Of a DNA stretch of 64,000 nucleotides, positions 51,171 to 59,821 are shown in pieces. The stretch is from the NCBI RefSeq assembly GCF_000612725.1, contig NZ_HG964451.1, positions 465,634-529,633 on the forward strand, in the 5' to 3' direction. The position numbers were made by a program, and so were the translations under genes. Within the stretch, counting starts at the first letter, position 1. The number at the start of each line of letters is the position of its first letter. Below the pieces are notes generated by a model that saw only the letters and a list, made by a program, of their open reading frames with translations, did no database searches and was not told the origin of the DNA. The stretch is from Mycolicibacterium austroafricanum (GTDB lineage: Bacteria > Actinomycetota > Actinomycetes > Mycobacteriales > Mycobacteriaceae).

Positions 51171-52202
51171 TTACCCCATCGCCGCTGCCACCGCGTGGAC
51201 CACCGCACGCGTGGATGCCCGCGATCCGACGGTGATCCGGACGCCGCCACCGGCGTAGTGGCGCACCTGCAGTCCGGTGCCGTCGAACACCTCCGGCCAC
51301 GACGTCACACCGCTCGGGAGATAGACGAAGTTGGCGTGCGCATCGGTGGTGTAGGCGCCGAGGGCCCGCAACCGCATCTGCAGGCGCCGCCGTTCGGCGC
51401 TGATGGATCGCACGCGCTGCCGCAGCTGGCTGTCGGCGTCGAACGAAGCGGCGACGGCGACCAGCGCGGCCAGCGAGGTCCCGAACGGCAGCTGCATGGT
51501 CCACAGCGTGCGGCCCAGCGCAGGGGCGCAGAAGCCGTAACCCACCCGGAGTCCGGCCAGCCCGTAGGCCTTGGAGAACGTCCGCACCACCACCACGTTG
51601 CCGAACCGCCGCACCAGCGCGTTCGCGTCGATCCGGTACTCGGGGGCCAGGAACTCCACGTACGCCTCGTCGAGCAGCACCACCGTGTCGCGGCCCACCC
51701 GGGTCAGGAAGCGTTCGACGTCGGCGACGCTCTCCACGGTTCCGGTCGGATTGTGCGGCCGGCACACCACCACCACCCGCGCCTGTGCGGCCGCATCGGC
51801 CATCGCGTCCAGGTCGTGCTGGCCGTGGGCGTCGAGCGGGACCGCCACCGGCCGCAGCCGCGCCATGTCGGCGAGGATCGGATAGCCGTCGAAGGTGGGC
51901 GACGACATCACGATGGTGTCCCCCGGGCTGGTCACCGCGCCGAGCACCTGCATGAGCACCCCGGTGGCACCGGCGCCGATCACCACCTGTTCGGGGTCCG
52001 CACCGAGCCTGCCGGCGATCAGCGACCGCAGCCGGTGCGGCAGGAACTCGGGATAGCGGTTGAGACAGTCCAGCGAGGCCGCCAGCGCCGTCCGGACCGC
52101 GGGCAGCGGCGGGAAGGGGAATTCGTTGAGGGACAACGCCATCGGGTCGACGGCCCGGGGCAGCGCGGTGACCGCCTCGGCCAGCGTGTCGCGGGAGGCC
52201 AC
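51171..52202 (-). CDS. PLP-dependent aminotransferase (histidinol-phosphate aminotransferase-like)
   Basis: A fold-type I aminotransferase of about 343 residues. NPTG in RPHNPTGTVES, LLDEAYVEF (Asp and Tyr contacts) and the PLP lysine in TFSKAYGLAGLRVGYG are all present, with a C-terminal GGGVRITVGS arginine. GTG 52202 is chosen just after the synthase stop; a start at 52250 inside the synthase gene is the alternative. It lies in a biosynthetic operon and not next to his genes, so a specialised amino-group donor step is inferred. Substrate unknown. Confidence 0.85.
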   Translation of the reverse strand: MASRDTLAEAVTALPRAVDPMALSLNEFPFPPLPAVRTALAASLDCLNRYPEFLPHRLRSLIAGRLGADPEQVVIGAGATGVLMQVLGAVTSPGDTIVMSSPTFDGYPILADMARLRPVAVPLDAHGQHDLDAMADAAAQARVVVVCRPHNPTGTVESVADVERFLTRVGRDTVVLLDEAYVEFLAPEYRIDANALVRRFGNVVVVRTFSKAYGLAGLRVGYGFCAPALGRTLWTMQLPFGTSLAALVAVAASFDADSQLRQRVRSISAERRRLQMRLRALGAYTTDAHANFVYLPSGVTSWPEVFDGTGLQVRHYAGGGVRITVGSRASTRAVVHAVAAAMG

Positions 52203-52203
52203 G

Positions 52204-53220
52204 TCAGTCCCGCCCGCCCCAGCGCAGCGCGGCCGCCGCGGCGAAGTCACCGGCGTGCGCGAAGGCCGCCATCAGCACCGTGTCGCCCCGCTTGACCCGT
52301 CCCTCCCGCACCGCGCGGTCCAGGTTGACCGGGATGCCCGCGGCGAACAGATTGCCGCACTCATCGAAGGTGTCGACGTGGCGTTCGGGCGGCAGTTCGA
52401 GTGCCTCACGCCAGTTCCGGAGGAACACCCGGTTGGGCTGATTGGTGACGAACAAGTCGACATCTTTGGGCGGCAGTCCGATTCGGTCGCACACCGCATA
52501 ACTGACCTCCGGCACCTGACGATTGCCGCGGGCCAGCACCTTGGTGATCTTGCTCTCGGTGAACCCGATGCATCCTTCGCCGGGCCCGGCCTGCCACCAT
52601 TTGCGGGGCGGGTCGACGGCGATGGTCATGTCGCCGGCGTATTCACCGTAGGTGCGGCATTCGACGTCGAGGATCGGCGACTCGTCGGACACCGTCACCA
52701 GTCCGATCGCGGCGCCGTCACCGGGCACCGCGGCCTGGGCTCTGCGCCGGATGGTGGGCTGCTCGAAGATCTGGCCGGCCGCGTTCTGCACGACGGCGAT
52801 CAACGCCGTGCGGCCCTCGCCGGAGGCCAGCAGGTTGCGGGCCAGCTTGAGCCCGAGCAGGAACGCCGCGCACCCCCCGTTGTGCAGGTCGATCACCCAG
52901 TTCGGCTTCATGCCGAGGCGATGTGCCATCCCGCCGCCGGCACCGTAGAACGGCATGTCGGGCAGTTGGGTGTGGGTGATCAGCACGTCGGCGCCGGTGA
53001 TCGCGTCCTGGCCGTGCCGGGCGATCAGGCCCTGCGCGGCCTGCTCGGCCATGTCGATCGCGCTCGTCTCCGGATCGACGTGGTGGCGCAGGCGCGGCGC
53101 GCGGAACATCACGTTGTCCCGCAGGTCGTCGGATTCGGCGAACTGCGCGTAGTGGTCGGCGCCGATCGGCTCACCGGGCAGGTGCACCGAGACGTCGACG
53201 AGGCTGACGGTGGTGGTCAT
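52204..53220 (-). CDS. KAS III/FabH-like condensing enzyme with altered active site
   Basis: A 338-residue thiolase-fold protein. The nucleophile C117 lies in DLHNGGCAAFLLGLKLA. The expected HQAN histidine motif reads NQPN (260-263), so the catalytic His is Asn260; the later Asn motif is kept (DECGNLFAAGIP, N290). The C-terminus AFAHAGDFAAAAALRWG replaces the usual GGG segment. Loss of the His suggests it is not a decarboxylative FabH but may transfer or condense acyl groups differently. Overlaps none; 7 bp from the SRPBCC gene and 1 bp from the aminotransferase. Confidence 0.83.
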   Translation of the reverse strand: MTTTVSLVDVSVHLPGEPIGADHYAQFAESDDLRDNVMFRAPRLRHHVDPETSAIDMAEQAAQGLIARHGQDAITGADVLITHTQLPDMPFYGAGGGMAHRLGMKPNWVIDLHNGGCAAFLLGLKLARNLLASGEGRTALIAVVQNAAGQIFEQPTIRRRAQAAVPGDGAAIGLVTVSDESPILDVECRTYGEYAGDMTIAVDPPRKWWQAGPGEGCIGFTESKITKVLARGNRQVPEVSYAVCDRIGLPPKDVDLFVTNQPNRVFLRNWREALELPPERHVDTFDECGNLFAAGIPVNLDRAVREGRVKRGDTVLMAAFAHAGDFAAAAALRWGGRD

Positions 53221-53227
53221 GGGTGTC

Positions 53228-53878
53228 TCATCTCATCCAGTTCGGGGTGACGGGCAGTCCGTTGCGGTGGCGGTACTCCGCGATCGCCTTGAGGTTTCTG
53301 AGCTCGAGCAGGTGACCGGGACCGAACATGTCCCAGAAGTCACCGACCCAGACCGGCCTGCCTGCGGGAGCGGTTTCCGGGTAGGGGTTGCGGTCGTAGA
53401 ACGGGTGATGGCAATTCGTCCACAGCACAACCGATCCCGGCTTGTCGAAGACGACCTGGGCGTCGACGATGCGCATCAGGTAGATCATCCACAGGTGCTT
53501 GCCCTGATCCCAGGCACAGTGGTAGTCGACGGTCAGCGCTTCGCGGTTCGCCACCGTCCTGGTGTAGATCGCGCTGCCCGGCCCGTCCGGTCCGGCGCCC
53601 AACCGGTCGTGGGCCAGCCACAAGTCAGGTTCATCGGTGGGCGTGAAGCCGCGCAGGCTGTAGGTCCACTCCTCCAGGCACCGGGTGTCGGACATGTAGT
53701 CGAACAGTTCGTCGGGCGGACAGTCGACGTACTCGTTGACGGTGCAGTACGTACCGAACACGTCGTCGTGCGGATACACCGAGCGCATCATCTCCATGAT
53801 GACGGGCGTGGCCTTCTCCTTCGGCGACGTCTCGATCCGGATCAGCCCGTCGATCTGGTCAAGCGTGGACATCGGCAT
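53228..53878 (-). CDS. SRPBCC-family protein of the SigL-promoter operon
   Basis: A 216-residue protein with a START/polyketide-cyclase-like fold: NEYVDCPPDELFDYMSDTRCLEEWTYSLRG, then strands through DYHCAWDQGKHLWMIYLMRI and the C-terminal helix. It keeps several His/Trp/Asp residues lining the presumed cavity, but no catalytic assignment is safe. Start ATG 53878 or 53872. It overlaps the ThDP enzyme stop by 20 bp, so expression is tightly coupled. It could bind or cyclise the pathway intermediate. Confidence 0.75.
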   Translation of the reverse strand: MPMSTLDQIDGLIRIETSPKEKATPVIMEMMRSVYPHDDVFGTYCTVNEYVDCPPDELFDYMSDTRCLEEWTYSLRGFTPTDEPDLWLAHDRLGAGPDGPGSAIYTRTVANREALTVDYHCAWDQGKHLWMIYLMRIVDAQVVFDKPGSVVLWTNCHHPFYDRNPYPETAPAGRPVWVGDFWDMFGPGHLLELRNLKAIAEYRHRNGLPVTPNWMR

Positions 53879-55517
53879 GGGACTCCTCTTTCTGGGTGAG
53901 AAACGCTGCGAACGGCGGGATCTCGTCCGCAGAACAGTCGACGGCGACCACCGCGGGGCCGTCCTGGTTCAGCGCGACCATCAGCGCGGCCGGCAACTGG
54001 TCGACGTCGGTGACGTCGAAGGCGACCAGCCCGGGCAGCATGGCGGCCAGGCCGGCGCCGAGCCGGCTCGGCCCGAACCGGTTGTAGCTGTAGCGGTCTC
54101 CGTAGAACAGCTGCTCGCGGGTCACGCACATGGCGTGGGCGTGATTGTCGAAGAGGCAGAACGTGATCGGCAGCCGGTATTGCAGGGCGGTGTGGATCTC
54201 GGTGCCGTGCATGAAGAACGAGCCGTCACCGGCGATCACGACGGCAGGCCTGCGCCGGTGGAACGCCATCCCGATCCCGGCGCCGAAGCTGTATCCCATG
54301 CCGCCCATGCCGAGCGCCACCAGGAACCGGCCGTCGCGCCGCGCGGGCAGGTGGTGGATGGCCGCGGCGCCGATGTTGCCCGCGTCGACGACGATGTCGG
54401 TGCCCGCAGGCAGTACGGCGTCGAGCACGCGCATGGCGTCGCGGTAGCGCACCCCCGACCCCGATGCCGGCGGCGGCTGTAACTCCCTGTGTGACAACGC
54501 TTTCGGTGAGGTTCGCGGGGAGTCGGCCAGCGCCCGCGCCAACACGGTCAGGGTCTGCCGGAGATCACCGCTGGGCACGTGGGTGCAGTCCACGTACGGT
54601 CGACCCGACCCGACCGAGAAGGTCGGCACCGCGGCCAGCGCGGCGTCGAGGCCCGCCCTTGCGGTCACGGCCATCCGGGTGCCGACCAGCAGGCAGGCCG
54701 CGCCGGCTGCGACCGCGTCGGCGACGTCGGGGTGGCCCATCACGCCGCACACCCCGATCGAGGAGCGCGCGACGTCCTTGGCGTCGGGCGCGGTGGCCAC
54801 CTGCGCGCCCAGCGCGTCGCGCAGCTGCTCCAGGTGCGGGCGGGCGTCGTCCCTGGCCACCTGTTCCCCGGCGATGATCGTGACCGGGCCGCCCACCCGG
54901 CGCAGCGCGGAGATGATTGCCGACAGATCGGAATGCGCTGTCCGCGAAGCTGTTACGATCTCCACACCGTTGCGTCCCAGTGCCGCCTGTTGCACGTCCT
55001 TGGGCAGCAGCAGCACTGCGGGCCCGCCGCCGGCGGCGGCGGCCAGCGCCTGCGGCAGTGCCGTACGGACGTCCTCGGCCCGGGTGATCCGACGACAGTA
55101 GACCGACACCGCCGAGAACAACGCCAGCGCGTCCAGGGCGCCGTTGACACCGCTGGTGTCCTGGAAGGCGCCGCGGCCGTCGAGACCGGTTGGCGCCTGG
55201 CCGATCAGCGCCAGCACCGGCACCCGGCTGGCCAGCGACTCCCCCAGCGCCGCCACGGTGTTCAGGCAGCCGCCGCCCGACGTCGCGGCGACCACCCCGA
55301 GGCCTGCCCCACTTCGGCTGTAACCGTCGGCCATGGCCGCCGCCGAGAACTCGTGCTTGGCCAGCACCGCGGTGACGACGTCATCGAAATATGCTGCGTC
55401 GTAAAGATCTTCGATGTTGGCGCCGTCCACACCGAAGATGTGCCGCACCCCGTGGGCCGCGAGAGTTCCGACGATGTGGTCGACCACGCGGTACCCGTCG
55501 GTTGACCTGGCTGCCAT
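53859..55517 (-). CDS. Thiamine-diphosphate-dependent enzyme, acetolactate-synthase-like
   Basis: A 552-residue three-domain ThDP enzyme. N-terminal PYR domain has the cofactor-activating Glu56 (LAKHEFSAAAMADGYSR). A central domain with an unusual VGTRMAVTARAG segment replaces the FAD-binding part. The C-terminal PP domain has GDGSFFMHG (430-438) and N458 as the Mg-ThDP motif. Closest in layout to acetolactate synthase and indolepyruvate decarboxylase types; which one cannot be told. It is the first gene of the operon, with a SigL-type promoter 31-58 bp ahead. Likely to form or break a carbon-carbon bond on a 2-oxo acid. Confidence 0.83.
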   Translation of the reverse strand: MAARSTDGYRVVDHIVGTLAAHGVRHIFGVDGANIEDLYDAAYFDDVVTAVLAKHEFSAAAMADGYSRSGAGLGVVAATSGGGCLNTVAALGESLASRVPVLALIGQAPTGLDGRGAFQDTSGVNGALDALALFSAVSVYCRRITRAEDVRTALPQALAAAAGGGPAVLLLPKDVQQAALGRNGVEIVTASRTAHSDLSAIISALRRVGGPVTIIAGEQVARDDARPHLEQLRDALGAQVATAPDAKDVARSSIGVCGVMGHPDVADAVAAGAACLLVGTRMAVTARAGLDAALAAVPTFSVGSGRPYVDCTHVPSGDLRQTLTVLARALADSPRTSPKALSHRELQPPPASGSGVRYRDAMRVLDAVLPAGTDIVVDAGNIGAAAIHHLPARRDGRFLVALGMGGMGYSFGAGIGMAFHRRRPAVVIAGDGSFFMHGTEIHTALQYRLPITFCLFDNHAHAMCVTREQLFYGDRYSYNRFGPSRLGAGLAAMLPGLVAFDVTDVDQLPAALMVALNQDGPAVVAVDCSADEIPPFAAFLTQKEESHADVHA

Positions 55518-55547
55518 GTTCCACCTGCTTTCCGCGATCTACCAAGT

Positions 55548-55575
55548 GACACGAACCCGTAGCGGGTTGGGTTCA
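55548..55575 (-). promoter_or_regulatory. SigL-type promoter of the ThDP operon
   Basis: On the minus strand, TGAACC (55570-55575) and CGTGTC (55548-55553) are separated by 16 bp. The same elements and spacing occur before sigL. This matches the SigL consensus as I recall it from M. tuberculosis. Confidence 0.8.
55554..55568. promoter_or_regulatory. Perfect 15-bp palindrome inside the ThDP operon promoter
   Basis: AACCCG-TAG-CGGGTT, 6-bp arms with no mismatch and a 3-bp centre. It fills the spacer between the -35 and -10 elements, ideal for repression, possibly by the operon's own MarR protein. Confidence 0.65.
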
Positions 55576-55588
55576 CCGGCGGCGCGGT

Positions 55589-56305
55589 TCACAGGTTTTT
55601 CTCAAGCAGCACCTTCCCGTCGGGTGACGAAACCAGCTGCACGGCAGCGATCTGGTCCAGCGGCATGGGGGTGGTTCCGCTGGGCAGCGCGGTGGCGCCC
55701 GACAGCCCGAGCCAGGTGGCGATCTCCGAACGGCTGCCGTCGTCGCCGATCACCACCATGCCGAGGTTCTGCGGCGGCGCGTCGCGCCGGCCCCAGTCCC
55801 CGTACGAGCAGGCCATGTCGATGCGGGTGCCCCACCCGTAGCCGGTCAGCGCGATGCTGGCGTTGATCGGGGTCTCCGACACCTTGGCCATCTCCTGCAT
55901 CTGCGCCGTCGGCGGGCTTTCGGTACCGGTGCCCAGCCCGAAGGTCGCGGGCCGGATCGCCAGCACGAGCGCGACGGCCAGCAGCACCGCGGCCGCCGCG
56001 AGCGCTGTGGTGGTCCACCACCGGGCGCGGCGCCTGCGGGCGCTGACCCGGTCCAGCACGGAGGTGAGCACCTCCGGTCGCAGCGGCGGATCCGGTTGGG
56101 CGTCGTCGAGCGCGCTGACCTCGTCGAGGTCGAGCATGGCCAGCAGCCCGGGGATACCGCTGAGTTCGGCGACCGCCGAATGACAGCGGTCGCATCCGGT
56201 CAGGTGCGCCTCGTACTCGCGGCGGTCGTCGCCGGCCAATGCGCCGAGCACATAGGCGGCATCCCACGTCCGGTAGCGGTCATCTTGGCGGTCTTGCGGA
56301 GTCAT
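55589..56305 (-). CDS. rslA: Anti-sigma-L factor
   Basis: A 238-residue membrane anti-sigma factor. The zinc-binding N-terminus has His and two cysteines (EYEAHLTGCDRCHSAVAEL), the redox-responsive ZAS motif. One transmembrane helix (about 97-117, TTALAAAAVLLAVALVLAI) precedes an extracytoplasmic domain ending LVSSPDGKVLLEKNL. It overlaps the sigL stop by 4 bp. In M. tuberculosis RslA, oxidation releases zinc and frees SigL; the cysteines for this are present. Confidence 0.9.
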   Translation of the reverse strand: MTPQDRQDDRYRTWDAAYVLGALAGDDRREYEAHLTGCDRCHSAVAELSGIPGLLAMLDLDEVSALDDAQPDPPLRPEVLTSVLDRVSARRRRARWWTTTALAAAAVLLAVALVLAIRPATFGLGTGTESPPTAQMQEMAKVSETPINASIALTGYGWGTRIDMACSYGDWGRRDAPPQNLGMVVIGDDGSRSEIATWLGLSGATALPSGTTPMPLDQIAAVQLVSSPDGKVLLEKNL

Positions 56306-56817
56306 CGGGTCACCCCCATCTCCTGAAGTCCGAGCTTCAGGGCGCGGACGGCGTAGTGCAGCCGGGATTTCACGGTGCCTTCCGGGATGTTCAGATCGGC
56401 TGCGATCTGGCCGGTGGTCCAGCCCTGGTAGTAGGCCCGACGCACCACGGCCCGGTGTTCGTCGGACAGTTGGCTCAACGCCGTGCTGAGCAGTATCCGG
56501 TCCAGCGCGGTGTCCGCCTCGTCGGGAGAGGCGCTGTCGGGCACGTACTCGGTGTCGGCGACCCCGCTCTCGTGTTTGAACCGGGCACTTCGGCGTTCGT
56601 CGATGATCATGTTGCGCGCCACCGTGAACAACCAGGCGCGGGCGGATCTGTCCACGTCGGCGGTGACTTCCGGATGGCGCCAGGCCCGCAGCAACGTTTC
56701 CTGGACGACGTCCTCGGCGCGGGCCCGGTCACCGGTGAGGCGCAGCGCGTAGCGCCAGAGGGCGGCGGCGTGCTCGTCGTAGAGCACCCGCATCATCGCC
56801 GCTTCCGGATCGTCCAT
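56302..56817 (-). CDS. sigL: ECF sigma factor SigL
   Basis: A 171-residue ECF sigma factor. Region 2 has YALRLTGDRARAEDVVQETLLRAWRHPE and WLFTVARNMIIDERRS; region 4 has LSDEHRAVVRRAYYQGWTTGQIAADLNIPEGTVKSRL. The ATG at 56817 is preceded by GGAGGAGG; the GTG at 56820 falls inside that ribosome site. The order secY-adk-mapA-sigL-rslA matches M. tuberculosis Rv0732-Rv0736. Its own promoter carries a SigL-type site, as expected for autoregulation. Confidence 0.93.
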   Translation of the reverse strand: MDDPEAAMMRVLYDEHAAALWRYALRLTGDRARAEDVVQETLLRAWRHPEVTADVDRSARAWLFTVARNMIIDERRSARFKHESGVADTEYVPDSASPDEADTALDRILLSTALSQLSDEHRAVVRRAYYQGWTTGQIAADLNIPEGTVKSRLHYAVRALKLGLQEMGVTR

Positions 56818-56835
56818 CACCCTCCTCCGTCTACA

Positions 56836-56863
56836 GACACGACGGCGGCGGCTTTCCGGTTCA
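56836..56863 (-). promoter_or_regulatory. SigL autoregulatory promoter
   Basis: TGAACC (56858-56863) and CGTGTC (56836-56841), 16-bp spacer, on the minus strand, 19 bp before the sigL start. Same elements and spacing as the promoter at 55548-55575. Confidence 0.82.
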
Positions 56864-56886
56864 GACTGCGGCGGCGCCGCGCAGGC

Positions 56887-57684
56887 TCAGACTGTCAGAA
56901 TTCTCGGTCCGTCGTCGGTGACCGCGACGGTGTGCTCCCAGTGTGCGGCGCGCGAGCCGTCCGCGGTGACGACGGTCCAGCCGTCGTCGAGCACGATCGT
57001 CTTCGCGGTGCCGAGGGTGAGCATGGGTTCGATCGCCAGCACCGAGCCCGGGGCCAGGTAGGGTCCGCGACCGGGTGAGCCTTCGTTGGGCAGGAACGGG
57101 TCCATGTGCATCTCGCGGCCGATGCCGTGGCCGCCGTAGCCCGCGACGATGCCGAACTTGCGTCCGTGTCGCTGGGCCGCGGCCCGGGTGCCCTGCTCGA
57201 TGGCGTGCGAGACGTCGGAGAGCCGATTGCCCGGCACCATGGCGGCGATGCCCGCCTCCATGGATTCCCGGGTGGCGGCGGACAGGCTCTCGTCGACGGG
57301 GATCACCTCGCCGACGCCGAACGTGACCGCCGAGTCGCCGTGCCAGCCGTCGAGGATGGCGCCGCAGTCGATCGACACCAGATCCCCGGCCGCCAGCTTC
57401 TCGGCCGCGGTGGGGATGCCGTGCACCACCCGGTCGTTGACCGAGGCGCAGATGGAGGCCGGGAACCCGTGGTAGCCGAGAAACGACGGGATGCCGCCGC
57501 CGTCCCGGATCACCGCTTCGGCGATCTCGTCGAGTTCCAGCGTGGACACACCCGGCGCGGCGGCGGCGCGCACCGCCTTCAGCGCGGCCGCCACGAGCGC
57601 GCCCGCGGCGGCCATCGCGTCCAGTTCGCCGGCGCTACGCTGCGGGACGACCTTGCGGCTTCGCAAACCGGGTAACGACACCAT
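56887..57684 (-). CDS. mapA: Methionine aminopeptidase type I
   Basis: Removes the initiator methionine from new proteins. A 265-residue enzyme with metal ligands in [17 protein letters not shown] (two Asp), [12 protein letters not shown] (His), [10 protein letters not shown] (Glu) and the C-terminal [11 protein letters not shown] (Glu). No N-terminal zinc-finger extension. The start overlaps the adk stop by one base (TAAATG). Confidence 0.94.
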   Translation of the reverse strand: MVSLPGLRSRKVVPQRSAGELDAMAAAGALVAAALKAVRAAAAPGVSTLELDEIAEAVIRDGGGIPSFLGYHGFPASICASVNDRVVHGIPTAAEKLAAGDLVSIDCGAILDGWHGDSAVTFGVGEVIPVDESLSAATRESMEAGIAAMVPGNRLSDVSHAIEQGTRAAAQRHGRKFGIVAGYGGHGIGREMHMDPFLPNEGSPGRGPYLAPGSVLAIEPMLTLGTAKTIVLDDGWTVVTADGSRAAHWEHTVAVTDDGPRILTV

Positions 57685-58230
57685 TTAGCGGCCGAGTGCC
57701 TTCAGCGCGCGGGCGAACACCTCGTCGAGTTCGCCGACGGCGTCGACGGTCTTGAGGTCGGCGGAGTAGTAGTCCAGCAGCGGCGCGGTCTCGTCGCGGT
57801 AGACCCGGAACCGGTTGCGGATGACGTCCTCGGTGTCGTCGTCACGGCCGCGGCCCTTGAGCCGGGAGACGAGCTCCTCCTCGGGCACGCGGAACTCGAG
57901 CACGGCATCCAGCGACAGGTCACGCTTCTTGAGCATCTCGTCGAGGGCCTTGGCCTGCTCCACCGAGCGCGGGTACCCGTCGAGAATGAAGCCGGCGGCC
58001 GCATCCTCGTCGTCGAGGCGGTCGTCGACCAGCGCGTTGGTGAGGGTGGCCGGCACCAGGTCACCGGCGTCGAGGTACTTCTTGGCCTCCAGCCCCAGTT
58101 CGGTGCCGTTGCTGATGTTGTAGCGGAACAGGTCACCGGTGGAGATCTGCGGGATGCCGAGCTTCTCGGCCAGCTTCTGGGCCTGCGTGCCCTTGCCCGC
58201 ACCGGGGGGCCCCAACAACACGATTCTCAC
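57685..58230 (-). CDS. adk: Adenylate kinase
   Basis: Interconverts AMP, ADP and ATP. A 181-residue short-type kinase (no zinc LID insertion) with P-loop [38 protein letters not shown] and [15 protein letters not shown]. The start overlaps the secY stop by 4 bp. Part of the secY-adk-mapA operon. Confidence 0.96.
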   Translation of the reverse strand: MRIVLLGPPGAGKGTQAQKLAEKLGIPQISTGDLFRYNISNGTELGLEAKKYLDAGDLVPATLTNALVDDRLDDEDAAAGFILDGYPRSVEQAKALDEMLKKRDLSLDAVLEFRVPEEELVSRLKGRGRDDDTEDVIRNRFRVYRDETAPLLDYYSADLKTVDAVGELDEVFARALKALGR

Positions 58231-59564
58231 TTGAGGAACCCTTCATAGTTGCGCTGCATGAGCTGGCTTTCGATTTGTTTGATGGTGTCCAACGCGACAC
58301 CGACCGCGATCAGCACCGCGGTGCCGCCGAACGGCAGGTTCTGCACGGAGCCGGTGTTGCCGATCTCGAGGAACAGGTTCGGCAGCACGGCGATGATGCC
58401 GAGGTAGATCGAGCCCGGCAGCGTGATGCGCGACAGCACGAACCGGAGGTAGTCGGCGGTGGGCCTGCCCGGCCGGATGCCGGGGATGAAGCCGCCGTAC
58501 TTCTTCATCTCGTCGGCACGTTCGTCCGGGTTGAACGTGATCGAGACGTAGAAGTACGTGAAGAACACGATCAGGCCGAAGTAGATCGCGATGTAGACCG
58601 GGCTGCTCGGGTCGGTCAGGTATTCGGCGACGAACGTCTGCCACCACCCGGTGCTCGGGGTGTCGCTGGCGCTGGTGATCAGCTGCGTGATCAGGTGCGG
58701 GATGTAGATCAGCGACGACGCGAAGATGACCGGGATGACGCCCGCCTGGTTGACCTTCAACGGCAGGTAGGTCGAGGTGCCGCCGTACATCTTGCGGCCC
58801 ACCATGCGCTTGGCGTACTGGACCGGGATGCGGCGCTGACCCTGCTCGACGAAGACCACGCCGACGACGATGACGACCGCCGCGACACACACCAGCGTGA
58901 AGACCATGCCACCACGGCTGTCCAGGATGTTCTTGCCCTCGCCGGGGATCGACGCCGCGATGCTGGCGAAGATGATCAGCGACATGCCGTTGCCGACGCC
59001 CCGCTCGGTGACCAGCTCACCCATCCACATGACCAGCGCCGCACCGGCGGTCATCACGATCACGATGACGGTCAGCGTCCAAATGTTCAGGCCCTCGCTC
59101 TGGCCCTCGATGATGTCGAGCGCGCAGCCCTGCAGCAGTCCGCCGTTGGCGGCCAGCGCCACGATGCTGGTGGCCTGCAGGATCGCCAGCGCGATCGCCA
59201 GGTAGCGGGTGTACTGCGTGAGCTTGGTCTGGCCCGCTTGTCCTTCTTTGCGGAGCTGTTCGAAGCGCGGGATGACCACACCGAGCAGCTGCACGATGAT
59301 GCTGGCGGTGATGTACGGCATGATGCCGACCGCGAACACCGACAACTGCAGCAGTGCGCCACCGGAGAACAGGTTGATAAGCGAATAGATCTGTCCGGAC
59401 TCGCCGCCGCTGACCTCCGCGATGCACTGCTGCACGTTCGGGTAGTTGACGCCGGGGGACGGGATCTGGGCACCGACCCGGTAGAGGATCACGATGCCCA
59501 GCGTGAACAGGATCTTTCGCCTCAGATCGACTGTCCGCAGTGACGAGATGAAAGCCGAGAGCAC
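58227..59564 (-). CDS. secY: Protein translocase subunit SecY
   Basis: Channel subunit of the general secretion machinery. A 445-residue protein with ten transmembrane helices, starting [22 protein letters not shown]. It includes the plug/TM2 region [12 protein letters not shown] and loops [11 protein letters not shown] and [27 protein letters not shown]. Start GTG 59564 agrees with the mycobacterial SecY N-terminus and has AGGAGGAAAGA ahead; a GTG at 59579 is less suited. Confidence 0.95.
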   Translation of the reverse strand: MLSAFISSLRTVDLRRKILFTLGIVILYRVGAQIPSPGVNYPNVQQCIAEVSGGESGQIYSLINLFSGGALLQLSVFAVGIMPYITASIIVQLLGVVIPRFEQLRKEGQAGQTKLTQYTRYLAIALAILQATSIVALAANGGLLQGCALDIIEGQSEGLNIWTLTVIVIVMTAGAALVMWMGELVTERGVGNGMSLIIFASIAASIPGEGKNILDSRGGMVFTLVCVAAVVIVVGVVFVEQGQRRIPVQYAKRMVGRKMYGGTSTYLPLKVNQAGVIPVIFASSLIYIPHLITQLITSASDTPSTGWWQTFVAEYLTDPSSPVYIAIYFGLIVFFTYFYVSITFNPDERADEMKKYGGFIPGIRPGRPTADYLRFVLSRITLPGSIYLGIIAVLPNLFLEIGNTGSVQNLPFGGTAVLIAVGVALDTIKQIESQLMQRNYEGFLK

Positions 59565-59821
59565 TCTTTCCTCCTGCACGGCCAGCTGTCCATCGCTGCG
59601 TGCTCATGTGGCTGGCGTGACCAGCGTGGTTAAAAGTCGTGCGCGCGACGGCACGAGCAGGCGAAACGGCCTGCGCAAGTCACGCGTTCAAACAGTCTAC
59701 GAGACTAACAGTTGCAAGTTCACCCGCCCGAATCAGCGAGCGCCCAGTTTTGCCGCGTACAGTCGGCATTGTTGTTACCCAAGCTAACTAATAGTCACGT
59801 ACGGAAGGCGAGGTTTCTTTG
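59565..59821. promoter_or_regulatory. Divergent region between secY and the first methyltransferase
   Basis: A 257-bp gene-free stretch that must hold the secY operon promoter (leftward) and the methyltransferase promoter (rightward). No specific operator was recognised. Confidence 0.45.

Noticed and set aside
51171..52202. Histidine biosynthesis gene hisC
   Set aside because: The fold fits, but there are no his genes nearby and the gene is embedded in a SigL-type operon with a condensing enzyme, so the histidine role is not supported.
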